From: Ephydatia muelleri | Taxonomy: Eukaryota > Porifera > Demospongiae > Spongillida > Spongillidae | NCBI GenBank assembly: GCA_013339895.1 | Contig: JABACO010000011.1 | Location: 4,857,373 to 4,921,372, forward strand | Length of the DNA: 64,000 nucleotides | Reading direction: 5' to 3' | Shown: piece after piece, positions 10,736 to 20,760 of the stretch | How positions within the stretch are numbered: the first letter of the stretch is position 1 | Layout of the letters: every line of letters begins with the position of its first letter | The notes under the pieces: generated by a model | What the model was told of the DNA's origin: nothing | What the model saw: only the letters and a program-made list of their open reading frames with translations | The model's database searches: none | Made by a program: the position numbers and the translations under genes

Positions 10736-11166
10736 ATACACACACACATACATGTACTCACACATACACACACATGCACACACACATACATTGTACATGC
10801 ACATGCATACACATATGCACACACATGCATATGTGTATGCATGTGCATATACATATGCACATATGCACACACATGCATATGTGCATATGCATGTGCATAT
10901 GTGCATATGCATGTGCATATGTGCATATGCATGTGCATATGTGCATATGCATGTGCATACACATATGCACACACATGCATACACATATGCACACACATAC
11001 ACACCACATAAATGTACATACACATGCACACACATACACACCACATACATGTACATACACACATGCACACACATACACACCACATACATGTACATACACA
11101 CATGCACACACACGTACACACATACACACATACACCTACATGCATACACACATGCACACACACATG
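10736..11166. repeat. Alternating purine-pyrimidine CA/TA/TG repeat
   Basis: About 430 bases built almost wholly of CACACA, CATGCATATG and CATACA words, with an internal TGCATATGCATG segment (10830-10960) that is self-complementary. Every frame is open, so the long His/Tyr- or Cys/Val-rich frames here are artefacts. Strict purine-pyrimidine alternation favours Z-DNA and cruciform structures. Confidence 0.95.
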
Positions 11167-11724
11167 TTATGTACTGGTACAGCCATACAGATGTACAACA
11201 CACACAAGCAATCAAAGCAATCACTACCGTAATATACCAGAATTGGTGGTCTTAGTAAAGATGGCTTTTGGAATTTATTTCATGATAGTACAGCTGGTGC
11301 CTCTGTACCTCAGGCTTCACAGGACTTAGCGTAGTGCATCAGACACACACACACCCCAGATCAGAGCACAAGGTGTGATTGGCAGTTAGGTGACCTGGGC
11401 AGCCCCACTTCCAATAGTGGTAGGGTGACCTGGGCAGCCTTACTTCCTCATCTTCAACCTTACTCGCCCTAAATTCATCACCACCATCTATCAATGGAAT
11501 CTGGACCTAACTACCTACATATACATGTAGGCCTATACAGTGGGGCTTTTAGACAACAGGAATAACATAGCTGATGTTAACCAACAATATGAAGCCATGA
11601 GCATACATGTAGTACATCTACATGTAGTATGTCTACATGTATATGTATGTAAACTGTGTAAACAAAAGTTATGACCAGTACATGTAGCCTTCCAAAAATT
11701 TTTAAGCCCTACTATTACTTACAT

Positions 11725-11850
11725 ATACACACACACACACACACACACATACACACATAGTACACACTTTTGTACACGCACACACACACACGCACACCAG
11801 TGTGTACAAGTTTCTGTGTGTGTGTGTGTGTGTGTGTGTGCGCGTGTGTT
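11725..11850. repeat. Facing CA and TG microsatellites
   Basis: A CA run at 11725-11757 and a TG run at about 11813-11842 flank a short spacer, forming an inverted repeat that can fold into a hairpin. Confidence 0.9.
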
Positions 11851-12005
11851 CACCAAGATCAGAGCCATGTTTGAGCCACTCCCTTATCACACCAGTTGGA
11901 AACGCACACACAAAGCCTTACAGTCTTACTCTGTTCTGGCTTCACATTTTTCACTGTTGCTCAAGATAACTTGTCTCCTGAGTTGTTGAAATGTCCATAT
12001 ATAAC
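11846..12005 (+). repeat. Dispersed CA-linked repeat, copy 1
   Basis: The block begins GTTCACCAAGATCAGAGCCA and includes TTACTCTGTTCTGGCTTCA, TTTTTCACTGTTGC, GCTCAAGATAACT and GTTGAAATG. The same words in the same order occur at 12718-12935 and inverted at 24140-24350. Each copy borders a TG/CA microsatellite. Confidence 0.8.
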
Positions 12006-12433
12006 ACACATACATGTACAATGCAAACACACATAAATATGCAGACGATTAGCTAGACCATATGTTTACACATACAGAGATACTTCATACATCAGTACTT
12101 CACAAGCACTGCACCATGTGGTGCTCACTACATGTATTTCCACAATAGCACTACTTCATAAATGTAGCACCATAGCACTGCACAATAAGCACCAAAGCAC
12201 TACTTAATAGACACTGCACCTCGGCACTATCATTACACAAATGGAATGAAGGCCTGCTTTTCTATGGATGTTTTAGTGATTTTAGAAGCTTCATGTGTGT
12301 TTCGCGTATGGCGTGTAGTCAAGGATCGGGGACTTGGTTGCCCAAAGATATCAGCAAATCAGCAACAACACTACACAGCAGAGTATATCATGCGACCCCC
12401 TGTAACATCGACCCGCCCACAATACACACCCCA

Positions 12434-12512
12434 AACTGTGTGTATGTGTGTGTGTGCTTGTATATGTATGTACTTGTGTGTGCTTGTGTGTGTGTGTGAG
12501 TGTGTATCATCA
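12434..12512 (+). repeat. TG microsatellite
   Basis: TGTGTATGTGTGTGTGCTTG-type repeats of about 75 bases. Confidence 0.85.
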
Positions 12513-12685
12513 AGATCTGGGGGGAAAGGAGGGGTTAATTTGCTAGATATGTTTTAGTTGTCTACAGTAGAAGTTACAGAAGCCTCATGTGTGTACATGC
12601 ATGTGTATTTGTCACAAGACAGGCAATACACACAAACACAGCCCATTTGCACATGCCATAACTAATTGACCACAATATCACATCA

Positions 12686-12722
12686 TGTGTGTGTGTGTGT
12701 GTATGTGTGTGTGTGTGTTGTG
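12686..12722 (+). repeat. TG microsatellite bordering repeat copy 2
   Basis: A 36-base TG run immediately upstream of the second copy of the dispersed repeat. Confidence 0.9.
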
Positions 12723-12935
12723 TTCGCCAAGATCAGTGCCATGTTTGAGCCACTCCCTTACCACACTGGTAATGCACACACACATACACAAACAGCCTTA
12801 CTCTGTTCTGGCTTCATATTTTTCACTGTTGCATTTGTGGTATTCAGGCTCAAGATAACTCAGCCATGTGTGTTCTGCCGCAGCAAAGGACTGTTGAAAT
12901 GTTGTCCATATGTAACACACATACACACATACAAT
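12718..12935 (+). repeat. Dispersed CA-linked repeat, copy 2
   Basis: It shares CCAAGATCAGTGCCATGTTTG, CTTACTCTGTTCTGGCTTCA and TTTTTCACTGTTGCATTTG with copies at 11846 and 24140(-). It also carries GGTATTCAGGCTCAAGATAA, present in inverted form in the third copy. It is longer than copy 1, which lacks an internal segment. Confidence 0.8.
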
Positions 12936-13401
12936 AAAAACATAAAAAAATTAATTGTTTACACATACACAGATATGCATACTTGTATGAGCATGTACAA
13001 ATATTTTATCTGATATTTGTATACCATCCCTTGAACTATTGTATTCATTGTTATCAACAAGACCTTTGCATTGGTACATGCAGCAGAGAATGGTTGCAGA
13101 GAATGTCTGACAATTTGTTTGATGTGTGTGATGCGTTTTAGTGTTTGCGTGTTGTGACATATCGAGAGATCGCCCATATATTGGCGGTCATCTTGTGATT
13201 TATTTCAAATTGTTCACTAATAAGTTTCACTGTGATGCAGTCGACAACACATGCACAACATTTACATTTGAGTCCGTTGCCAACTTTCTACATATGTCCA
13301 TATGCACATGTGCATACATTACATTGCATGCACATATAAACAAAGCCTGCTACATACCACACTGACACAATAACCCATTTGTAAACAGTCACACCTTATA
13401 A

Positions 13402-13504
13402 CTATGGTGCCTTCACATGAGTACACTAGCTATGGTGCCTTCACATGAGTACACTAGCTATGGTGCCTTCACATGAGTACACTAGCTATGGTGCCTTCAC
13501 AGCG
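13402..13504 (+). repeat. 28-29-bp minisatellite
   Basis: About four copies of CTATGGTGCCTTCACATGAG plus TACACTAG in direct tandem; the last copy is partial. Confidence 0.9.
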
Positions 13505-14604
13505 GTAATATACATGTAAGTACGCAAGGTAGCTAAATATTACAATAAAATACATGCAGGGTAAGAAATGACTGCAATTGCCAAGTTGAGAGATGTGCAA
13601 TGCCTACGTAAGTCATTGACTTGCACATGCATTTTATATTTATTTCACCTGAAAGATTGCAACGGCGTTTTGCTGGTGGTGGATGTTGCAACGCAGCGCC
13701 AGATACAACAGAATACAATACGCTACCACGCCGCTGACGCTGCTATCAGCTTCTTTGATACTCGATAAATCGGTGCGCATTTTCTAGAATTAAAACACAT
13801 GCATGTAGCCGTATTACTATTGGTGCCAATAGTCCACACCTATACTAGTAGTTGTACTTCAGTTACTTAGATAAACTACCAACGTAACAGCCTAACAGCA
13901 ATACAAGTATGAAATGGGCCCGGCGATGTTTACAAAAGATCCGGAACGTATGGGTACGATAACGTACATTTATATGTAGGCTACTCAACTGGTAGCAACA
14001 AACCTTGTTACGTAGCGCTAGGAGGCGTGCAGAATCGATTTCAGGCCCGATTTCATACAGTACAAAACTTACTAGGGGGATACTCATAATTTTGCCTTGT
14101 CCCGCGCGTGAGTCGATTTTGAGGGCACGAGACGGACACAACAATCTGATTCAATATAGAATACTTCTTTCAATTATGGAAGCCGATTTTTAAAATACAA
14201 AGACCTACTTTTCAATGTATATTACAGTTCTTCGATGTACTAGCTACATGTTTCTCCTTTGGCAAATTAGCAAATCGTAAAGGTATTGACACAAATGGTC
14301 ATAGAATTTGTAATGAGAAGACGCACCCATTGACTACGTGTACATTGAGGACAATGTTATGACAATCCTAGGGAAGCGACGCCTTAAATAGGAAAAATAC
14401 GGCGACCCCACTAAAAATCATGGCAAATGTAGTGTACTAACAATCCCCTTTGGCAAATGCTGAGAAAAATCTGGTGTGCTTGGTATTGAAGTACCCCATA
14501 CATGTCTTTGGGAAGTTATACGGGAATATTCGTTGATTCGCAAACCGCGAATTAATTAGCTTTCCCTTTGACCGCTCATTTCTGGATATGGCTCTACTCT
14601 CTAA
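13505..14604. other. Non-coding stretch
   Basis: No open frame on either strand resembles a protein family. Nothing repeated was noticed apart from short TACATGTA palindromes. Confidence 0.4.
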
Positions 14605-15251
14605 TACCGCGTTTACACGACGATGGCGCGGTACGGAACGGCTCAGCATGGCACGGTACGGAACAGTTATCGAGTAACGTTTATACGCGTTTTTGGCTAT
14701 GTGGTTTTTTAAAAGCAATTCCGTAATTAACTACAATCATTGCCAGAAATCAAAATGGATGCCTTGTTTACAACGTTCCGTGCAATCGAGAAAAGGAGGC
14801 ACCAGATGCACAAAAGGAGAGCGATTATATTTTCTCGTTTTTCTCGTACATACACAATATTATGGCAATGGCCATCCAATACACCTCAAATGGCCTCAGT
14901 ACCGATCTTGTTGTACACCAATTGATTTTTTTTTACAGCTTTCCAGTTGCACTTGTATTGATTCCTCTCCCCATATCTTTATCAACCGTTTGTTTTGTCG
15001 TTTGTTTCTTCCAATCCACCATTTTAATACTATGGAAACCAGTTCTACGCATGCTCAATTGCTATCATATCCCGATCTACCACAATCGAGCCGTGCCGTG
15101 CCGGGTAGCCCGGTTATTGCAACCGTGCTGGCTCGGCTCGGTACGGCACGGTTTTGACAGGGTTTACACGTCAAATATTAACCGAACCGTACCGTGCCGA
15201 GCCGTAGCGTATCGTGCTGGCACGGAAAAATTGAGTCGTGTAAACGGGGTA
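14605..15251. mobile_element. Harbinger-type MITE, 647 bp
   Basis: The ends form 17-bp terminal inverted repeats, TACCGCGTTTACACGAC on the left and its complement with one difference on the right. They are flanked by direct TAA duplications at 14602-14604 and 15252-15254. TAA/TWA duplications are the mark of PIF/Harbinger elements. Subterminal regions are packed with CGGTACGGAACGG and CCGTACCGTGCCGAGCCG words in both orientations, likely transposase-binding repeats. No transposase is encoded, so it must be mobilised in trans. Confidence 0.8.
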
Positions 15252-15515
15252 TAAGTCACAAGAGGGACGAAAGGCTAAGAGATTTGCATTGAAGGATGGT
15301 GTATTTTCTACAAACAAAAGAGAAAGAACCAGGTACTAATGTCTAATATCCTGCGTGCTCCGTGATGGGACACTACTTAGAGGGGTATAGAAACAACGTA
15401 TTCCTCCGTTTCAGCATTTAAGTGACGTTTCATGGTTTTGTCACGTTGTATAAGTCCTTCCCTGTTTGGGCCAAACCTTTGAAGGCCTAATTCCTTTGTT
15501 TGCCTCACTTGCAGA

Positions 15516-15573
15516 TTCTCTCTCTCTCTCTCTCTCTCTCTCTTTCACTCTCTCCCCCCCCCCCCCCCCCCCC
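15516..15573 (+). repeat. (CT)n plus poly-C
   Basis: About 28 bases of CT repeat, a short break, then about 20 C residues. Purely low-complexity. Confidence 0.95.
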
Positions 15574-15597
15574 TCGTTAATAATAATGTACACAAGT

Positions 15598-15867
15598 AAA
15601 TAAAAACATTCTCTAGGAGAAGTTGGTGGGATATAGGATTTGATGGCAATTGGTGGTGTAAAAAGCAAGGAAACAAGGTCTTATCAGAAGGGAAAATGTA
15701 ATAGTCCTATATTAAGCACATTTCTAGGGCATGTGTTGTTTCTGTGCTAAATATAGGACTATTACATTTTCCCTTCTGATAAGACCTTGTTTCCTTGCTT
15801 TTTACACCACCAATAGCCATCAAATCCTATATCCCACCAACTTTCTCCTAGAGAATGTTTTTATTTA
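15598..15867. mobile_element. Fold-back element with about 123-bp arms
   Basis: The left arm (about 15598-15720) and right arm (15743-15867) are near-perfect inverted copies around a 22-base loop. The whole 270 bases can fold into one hairpin. The arm words CCTTGTTTCCTTGCTTTTTA and CACCACCAAT recur in the dispersed repeats at 7404 and 33102. I see no clear target duplication. It is either a MITE of the fold-back type or a head-to-head duplication. Confidence 0.75.
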
Positions 15868-15913
15868 TTTGTTTCATTTTTTTAATATTTTTTTTAAAGA
15901 GAATAATATTTAA

Positions 15914-15914
<1 letters not shown>

Positions 15915-15944
<30 letters not shown>

Positions 15945-16005
15945 CATACATACATACATACATACATACATACATACATACATACATACATACATACATA
16001 CATAC
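15915..16005 (+). repeat. (TACA)n microsatellite at retroelement 3' end
   Basis: Twenty-two or so TACA units lie directly beyond the 3' end of the minus-strand non-LTR element. They may be its simple-repeat tail or its target. Confidence 0.95.
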
Positions 16006-16037
16006 CCTGACACACTGAGACACACTAGCTATGAAAG

Positions 16038-17666
16038 TTACGATGATGAAATATCCCCCTCCTGAAGGGAACATCCACATCGTAAGAGGAGGGCTCGGGC
16101 ATTGGCTCGCACAAGAGTCAAATTAAGGCGGCCGTACAGGCTGCAGACAACCTTGGACTTGGGGGAGTTGGTCCTTGTGGCAAGGTATGATGCGAGCCGT
16201 GAAAAAGCTTGCACCGCTTCGCTGCCCCAAGCTCCATATGACTCGGCCACAAGGGGAATACACGTCCACCCCAACTCGGAACACTTGGCATCATTGGCAG
16301 AGTGCTTCCTTAGCTCAGCGGCAACCGCTGCTGACCCTGCTGTGCGACCCGCTTCAGAGATAAAGGTAGGGTTAAGCGGAGACACCACAGTAAGGTCAAA
16401 GGCAGCAGGCTTGCCACAGAGCCAATTGGAAGCTAGGATGTCAGCAGGGCGTGTGTTCCGAAGCTCATGTCCTAGTCCACTACCAGCCTCCGCCTTGGCG
16501 CTTATGCAGGCACGATGGCAGGTCTGAAGCACTACATCCCTGAGCTTGTTGTGCCTGGATATAGCATCACCACCTCTCTTACATGTTACTGCATGGTGGC
16601 CTAAGGGATCCAAGGGATGTTCTGGACACAATGCACAGGGAGGTGAGCCAGGTGAGGTATTTAGCCCGAGCCACCACTTGATGGCCATTTGGTGCTCGTT
16701 GGGGTCTAGGCTTAGACCCAGGCCTGGAGATGGTACTACAGAGAGCCAAGCGGAGGCATGGGGAGAGGACACAGACAGGAGACGAGCCTTGTCAGCCACA
16801 GAGCTCTGGGAAAAAAGAGAGTTAAATTGAATGTTTTCTAATGCAGCTGATAGAGTGTGTTGTCGGCAAGGAGAAGATGTAAGACTGTTAATATCAATTG
16901 CACTCTCAGGGGGAACACACCTGTTGTAGGAATTGACCGCATCGGCCAGGAAATTATCTGATGGTGAGGCAAGGCCTGCAGTACTGATGGAGGCGATAAA
17001 GGCTGCATTAGAGTGATGAGCCAGTGAACGAAGCCCCAGGCCACCTCTACTTAAGCTCAACTGGGCCTGCATCCAAGAGCTGTCAGTAGTGTCAATAGCT
17101 TGGCACTCTGTGAAGGTGCATCTGACCTGCTCATCAAAGGCATGCAGCTCATCCAATGCCAGGGATGGGGGAGTGGAACGTGCAACATGGACCAATTTGG
17201 TAAACCCACCACACATGCGTAGCAGAATGAGAGCAATCTGAGGATCACATGACCCGAGCTTCACCAGGGAGGATAGCAATGTGGAGGCAGCAGCACGTTT
17301 AGAGGCAATAAATGATGAACAAAAGGCAACCTCCCCTATGGGGGCTCCGAGGATGATAAGGTTGGGTGTACAAGATTTGTTCATCTGAGAAGGGAATACA
17401 CTGAGGTCACCTTGGCCAAAAAGCTCGCATTTAGATGGATTTAAATGGAGCCCCAATGAGGGACCTAAATCTTGAAGTAGGCATACAACATGCTGGACAG
17501 AGGTAGATGGGCCGGCCACCACCCCATCATCCAGGTGCCATGCATTGAAAAGTAAGTCTTGGCAACTTTCATCCTTGGAGATGGAAAGGACCAGATGGTG
17601 CAGGACCAAGGCAAAGTAGAAGGGGCCTAGAGGATCCCCTTGCTGTACACCAGCCTCAGATGTCAA
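16038..17666 (-). pseudogene. Non-LTR retrotransposon RT-endonuclease fragment
   Basis: A 542-residue frame begins in the RT palm at GVQQGDPLGPFYFALVLH and has the catalytic motif WHLDDG. It continues through the thumb (SLSRGGLGLRSLAHHS) to a zinc-binding CALCPEHPLDPLGHHAVTC and then RPADILASN and AFDLTVVSPLN. The last motifs resemble the PDx(n)D active site of restriction-like endonucleases found in R2/NeSL/Utopia-type elements. The element copies RNA into a nicked target. The 5' side is lost at 17666, the usual outcome of incomplete reverse transcription. The remaining frame is fully open, so it inserted fairly recently. A longer relative is at 56.6-61 kb and a scrap at 24.9 kb. Confidence 0.85.
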
Positions 17667-18046
17667 AGTTCATTGATTATTTTCTATGTACAACGAGTTG
17701 TGTGACGTCATGTGTGTGCCATTTGCTAAGACACCGATATCAGAACTAAAGTTTTAGTTAAAGGCGGGATGCGTGTTTGAATCATTCGTGAAATCTTTCC
17801 TTGCTGTACTTAGACCGACCATTATCATTAGCGCATTTGGCATAATTATTTAATAACATTAACATTAGTAGTTATACATATATATTGTCCGAATAATGGT
17901 TCACATTACGGTCTCGTCCTTCACCGCCTCTTCCACGTCGCCCTCTTCCTTCTCTTACATATCCTCGTCCTCTATCTCTCCCATCTCGTCCTCTTCCACC
18001 TCGTCCTCTATCTCCTCGTCCTCGTCGTCTGCCATCTCGGCCTCGT
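17667..18046. other. Spacer with Ser-rich low-complexity
   Basis: Mostly AT-rich until 17900, then CTCCTCGTCCTC-type pyrimidine-rich sequence leading into the minisatellite. The Ser-rich frame across it is probably an artefact. Confidence 0.4.
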
Positions 18047-18434
18047 CCTGGATGTGGCGAAGGTGGTGCTGGACATGGGGAAGGTGGTGTTGGATGTGGC
18101 GAAGGTGGTGCTGGATGTGGGGAAGGTGGTGTTGGATGTGGCGAAGGTGGTGCTGGACGTGGCGAAGGTGGTGCTGGACATGGCGAAGGTGGTGTTGGAT
18201 GTGGTGAAGGTGGTGCTGGATGTGGCGAAGGTGGTGCTGGATGTGGCGAAGGTGGTGCTGGACGTGGGGAAGGTGGTGCTGGACGTGGGAAGGTGGTGCT
18301 GGACGTGGCAAAGGTGGTGCTGGACGTGGCGAAGATGGTGCTGGATGTGGCGAAGGTGGTGTTGGACGTGGGGAAGGTGGTGCTGGAAGTGGGGAAGGTG
18401 GTGCTGGACGTGGGGAAGGTGTTGCTGGACGGGG
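18047..18434 (+). repeat. 21-bp minisatellite, about 18 copies
   Basis: Tandem units of consensus GTGGCGAAGGTGGTGCTGGAT with C/T and G/A variants. Because 21 is a multiple of three, frames stay open through the array: VAKVVLD, RWCWMW and a glycine-rich GEGGAGCG on plus, and HLRHIQH on minus. One GG dinucleotide deletion near 18288 shifts the phase. I see no evidence that any frame is used. Confidence 0.9.
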
Positions 18435-18861
18435 TCCAGCACTGCCATCATCTTCGCCATCTCCCCATCATTACTTCGTCTCTCGTGATGACGTGCTCCA
18501 TATGCTGCGATGTGAGCATGTGCAGAACTGGTACACACCTTTTGTGCTAACCATGGGTGCGTCTTGCAAAAGGCATCATTTAACTGAACTAGTAAAGTGC
18601 TATTCTTAAGAATAGCCTTTTCGAGGCCACCCTTATACTCGCTTAATACGATATCCTTTGGTTCATACAGAGAGTAGCTACAGTGAAAAAGGAAGTGCGT
18701 ACATGCAGCATTATGTATGTGCTAAACTATATACACCAAGGCTTGAAAGTTATACTCTTACATGCAACAGTTGCGCACTAAAATAGTTTCATGCCATGCA
18801 TGAATCCTATGTAAACTGAAGCCATTCTGATTCAATGCACAGATAATATCAGCAACCGCTA

Positions 18862-18947
18862 CTCCCTCCTCGTACATGTACACCACCCTTACCCCCATGC
18901 ATATTGACGACTCTTGGTGCAGCGTCGCCTGTGCACGACTGCCAACT
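18862..18947 (-). repeat. DIRS B2 repeat (86 bp)
   Basis: Identical in my reading to 19578-19663. In minus orientation the order is recombinase, B1, A2, B2. That is the split-direct-repeat layout of PAT/Ngaro-type DIRS elements, whose repeats allow circular integration intermediates. Confidence 0.85.
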
Positions 18948-19464
18948 TCATGTTAACAACAACATACAACATACACCACCACACAGATACTGACAACACC
19001 ACCATGCATATCCACAAATACAATCACCACACAAACCACACTCAGAGCAGGGACCAACAAGCAACAGCTACGTTTGAATTTTTAACCTAATTTATTTAGA
19101 GGAGGGGGGCCCATACCACCTCAAGGGAAAAAACCTCACTGTGTGAGGAAAAAACCTTCTTACACACTGCTCTGGACACCACAACATACACATATAACAA
19201 GTTCCTCAGGCGGGGTCTTCAGCTTTCACCTGCTTGAAAGTGATCATTAAGGAACAACCTGCTTCACATCAACATTCAGTGCCACACAATGCATACAGAG
19301 GCGTTCCATCCCCATACGTACCCAGCCACCCGGCTGGAACACACAGCAGACTGCTTCTGCCCCTTCGTAAACCAGCCATCCGGCTGAACACAACATACAC
19401 ACTATGTGAAGTTCGCAGACACGTGCGCTGGCAACGTAGACTGATTTCCTTCCCGCTCACATAA

Positions 19465-19490
19465 CCTTATATACCTCTACCTCCACGTGG
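19465..19490 (-). promoter_or_regulatory. TATA/E-box in DIRS A2 repeat
   Basis: On the minus strand CCACGTGG is followed by TATATAAGG with the same spacing as in the A1 repeat at 4002-4027. This would be the start site promoter carried inside the terminal repeat. Confidence 0.5.
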
Positions 19491-19577
19491 TCACATCACG
19501 TGCTGTACAACCAATCACATACAGAGGGAGCATAGTTTCTGTCTAATTCACTACGTTCAACCGACAGAAACGTGTAT

Positions 19578-19663
19578 CTCCCTCCTCGTACATGTACACC
19601 ACCCTTACCCCCATGCATATTGACGACTCTTGGTGCAGCGTCGCCTGTGCACGACTGCCAACT
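19578..19663 (-). repeat. DIRS B1 repeat (86 bp)
   Basis: First of the two identical 86-bp direct repeats, about 20 bases downstream of the recombinase stop. Confidence 0.85.
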
Positions 19664-19683
19664 AGATGTCCAAAGAAAGGCGG

Positions 19684-20513
19684 CTAGATGCCCAAGTTCT
19701 TAGAAACCTCTAAGCGGCTCTCAACAGAGTCTTTTACATACCCATCTTTTGCTGACTCAGATTTCCATCTCCCATGCCGCTTGAATAGTCTATCAGGCAC
19801 CCCCCGCGTTAGCAGCTGCTGTGGCACCGCCAGCCCGCAGACTGTGCATCCCAAACAACTTAGGGTCCATTCCAAGGCTACTGATTTTTTCCAATAACAA
19901 TTCCCTCAGCCTGGAATAGCTAAGGCCACCTCCCTTCCGTAAACATTCACCAGATTTGGTGTGCATTATCCCCCTAAACAGATAGTCCTGTGAATCATGC
20001 ACTATATAGTTGGCCCATGGAGAAATACCTCTGCATCATGCTGATGGGACATGTGGGTGTGCCTGTACAAGCAATCACTAAAGATGCACCCTCCCTGTAC
20101 TGGTCTGTCTTACTGGATGTAATTTGTATTACCATGCCCTCAGGGTTAAAGGCCACATCAGCACATCTTAGCTTTAACAATTCCTCGCATCTTAGAAAAC
20201 CAGCAAATGCTACAAGGCAGATAGCCAGTAAGCGGACCTCTGTAAGGGAAGGGGATGGCCCAGCTGCTTCTACCATGGCCAGTAACATCTCTGCTGTAAT
20301 AGGTTCCTTACGCTGTTTGGGCTTAGCTAATTCCCGCCTAAGACCCCCCAAAGTAGCTTGCACTATAGGGGACCCCGCAATGGATGGTAAACCTGCCATC
20401 TGGTGCAACCATGAAACAGTATGCACTGGCTCCTCTACAGCTGATTTCGACTGGATAGACTCACTTAGGTGCTGCAAATACAGCACCAAATGCATGTTAA
20501 AAACGTCGGACAC
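19684..20513 (-). pseudogene. DIRS tyrosine recombinase (frameshifted)
   Basis: The N-terminal frame (20513-19995) holds the core-binding region and FAGFLRCEELLKLRCADV, where the Arg of GFLRCEEL is the first catalytic residue. Two frame changes follow. The middle frame contains GMHSLRAGGATAAANAG (HxxR box), and the last frame has LFKRHGRWKSESAKDGYVKDS with the His/Trp box and the nucleophile Tyr in DGYVKDS. This enzyme would insert the circular DNA copy without a target duplication. Its GTG-begun frame lacks the upstream domain, cut at 20516. It is inactive because of the two frameshifts. Confidence 0.85.
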
Positions 20514-20515
20514 TC

Positions 20516-20645
20516 AGCAATCCAAAATTTGGATTGCCCTATAATCTCTTCCACTCGCAATCCAAAAACATGATTGCTAAACAATCCAAACTATTTCTGG
20601 ATTGTTGTTTAAGCCATCTTGCTGGATTGTTTTTCAATCCAAACC
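20516..20645. repeat. Cluster of CAATCCAAA direct and inverted repeats
   Basis: At least seven copies of CAATCCAAA or its complement TTTGGATTG occur in 130 bases, including the palindrome GCAATCCAAAATTTGGATTGC at 20517. It abuts the truncated DIRS recombinase on one side and a tRNA-like segment on the other. This looks like the end of a DNA transposon or a SINE-like element. Confidence 0.7.
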
Positions 20646-20671
20646 GCGCAAAAAAAAAAAGAAAAAAAAAA

Positions 20672-20750
20672 GGACGCAATGGGAATTGAACCATCGTCGT
20701 ATGCTAAACAAGTCTCAGGAACTTATAACTGAGCTGTTGGTCGATATCTG
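20672..20750 (-). repeat. tRNA-like (SINE-type) segment
   Basis: Read on the minus strand it contains AGCTCAGTTATAAG, resembling a polymerase III A box. About 30 bases on is GGTTCAATTCCC, a good B box, followed by two T runs of about ten bases that would stop polymerase III. The acceptor stem does not pair, so it is not a working tRNA gene. A tRNA-derived SINE or a tRNA pseudogene fits. Confidence 0.4.
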
Positions 20751-20760
20751 TTTTAAGACT

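Larger units (their letters stand above)
18862..20515 (-). mobile_element. DIRS/PAT-like retrotransposon, 3' half
   Basis: On the minus strand: a broken tyrosine recombinase (20513-19684), the 86-bp B1 repeat (19663-19578), an A2 segment starting GATACACGTTTCTG with the same promoter boxes as 3923-4088, and the B2 repeat (18947-18862). Gag, RT and RNase H are absent; the sequence stops at a cluster of CAATCCAAA repeats at 20516. The plus-strand copy at 3.9 kb supplies the opposite half, so the two could derive from one element or from two truncated copies. Confidence 0.8.

Noticed and set aside
10639..11255. Long frames over the CA/TA repeats (up to 177 residues)
   Set aside because: Low-complexity artefacts in all frames of the same repeat.
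17896..18538. Ser-rich or His-rich protein across the 21-bp minisatellite
   Set aside because: All frames are open because the unit length is a multiple of three; no start context, splice signal or flanking domain.
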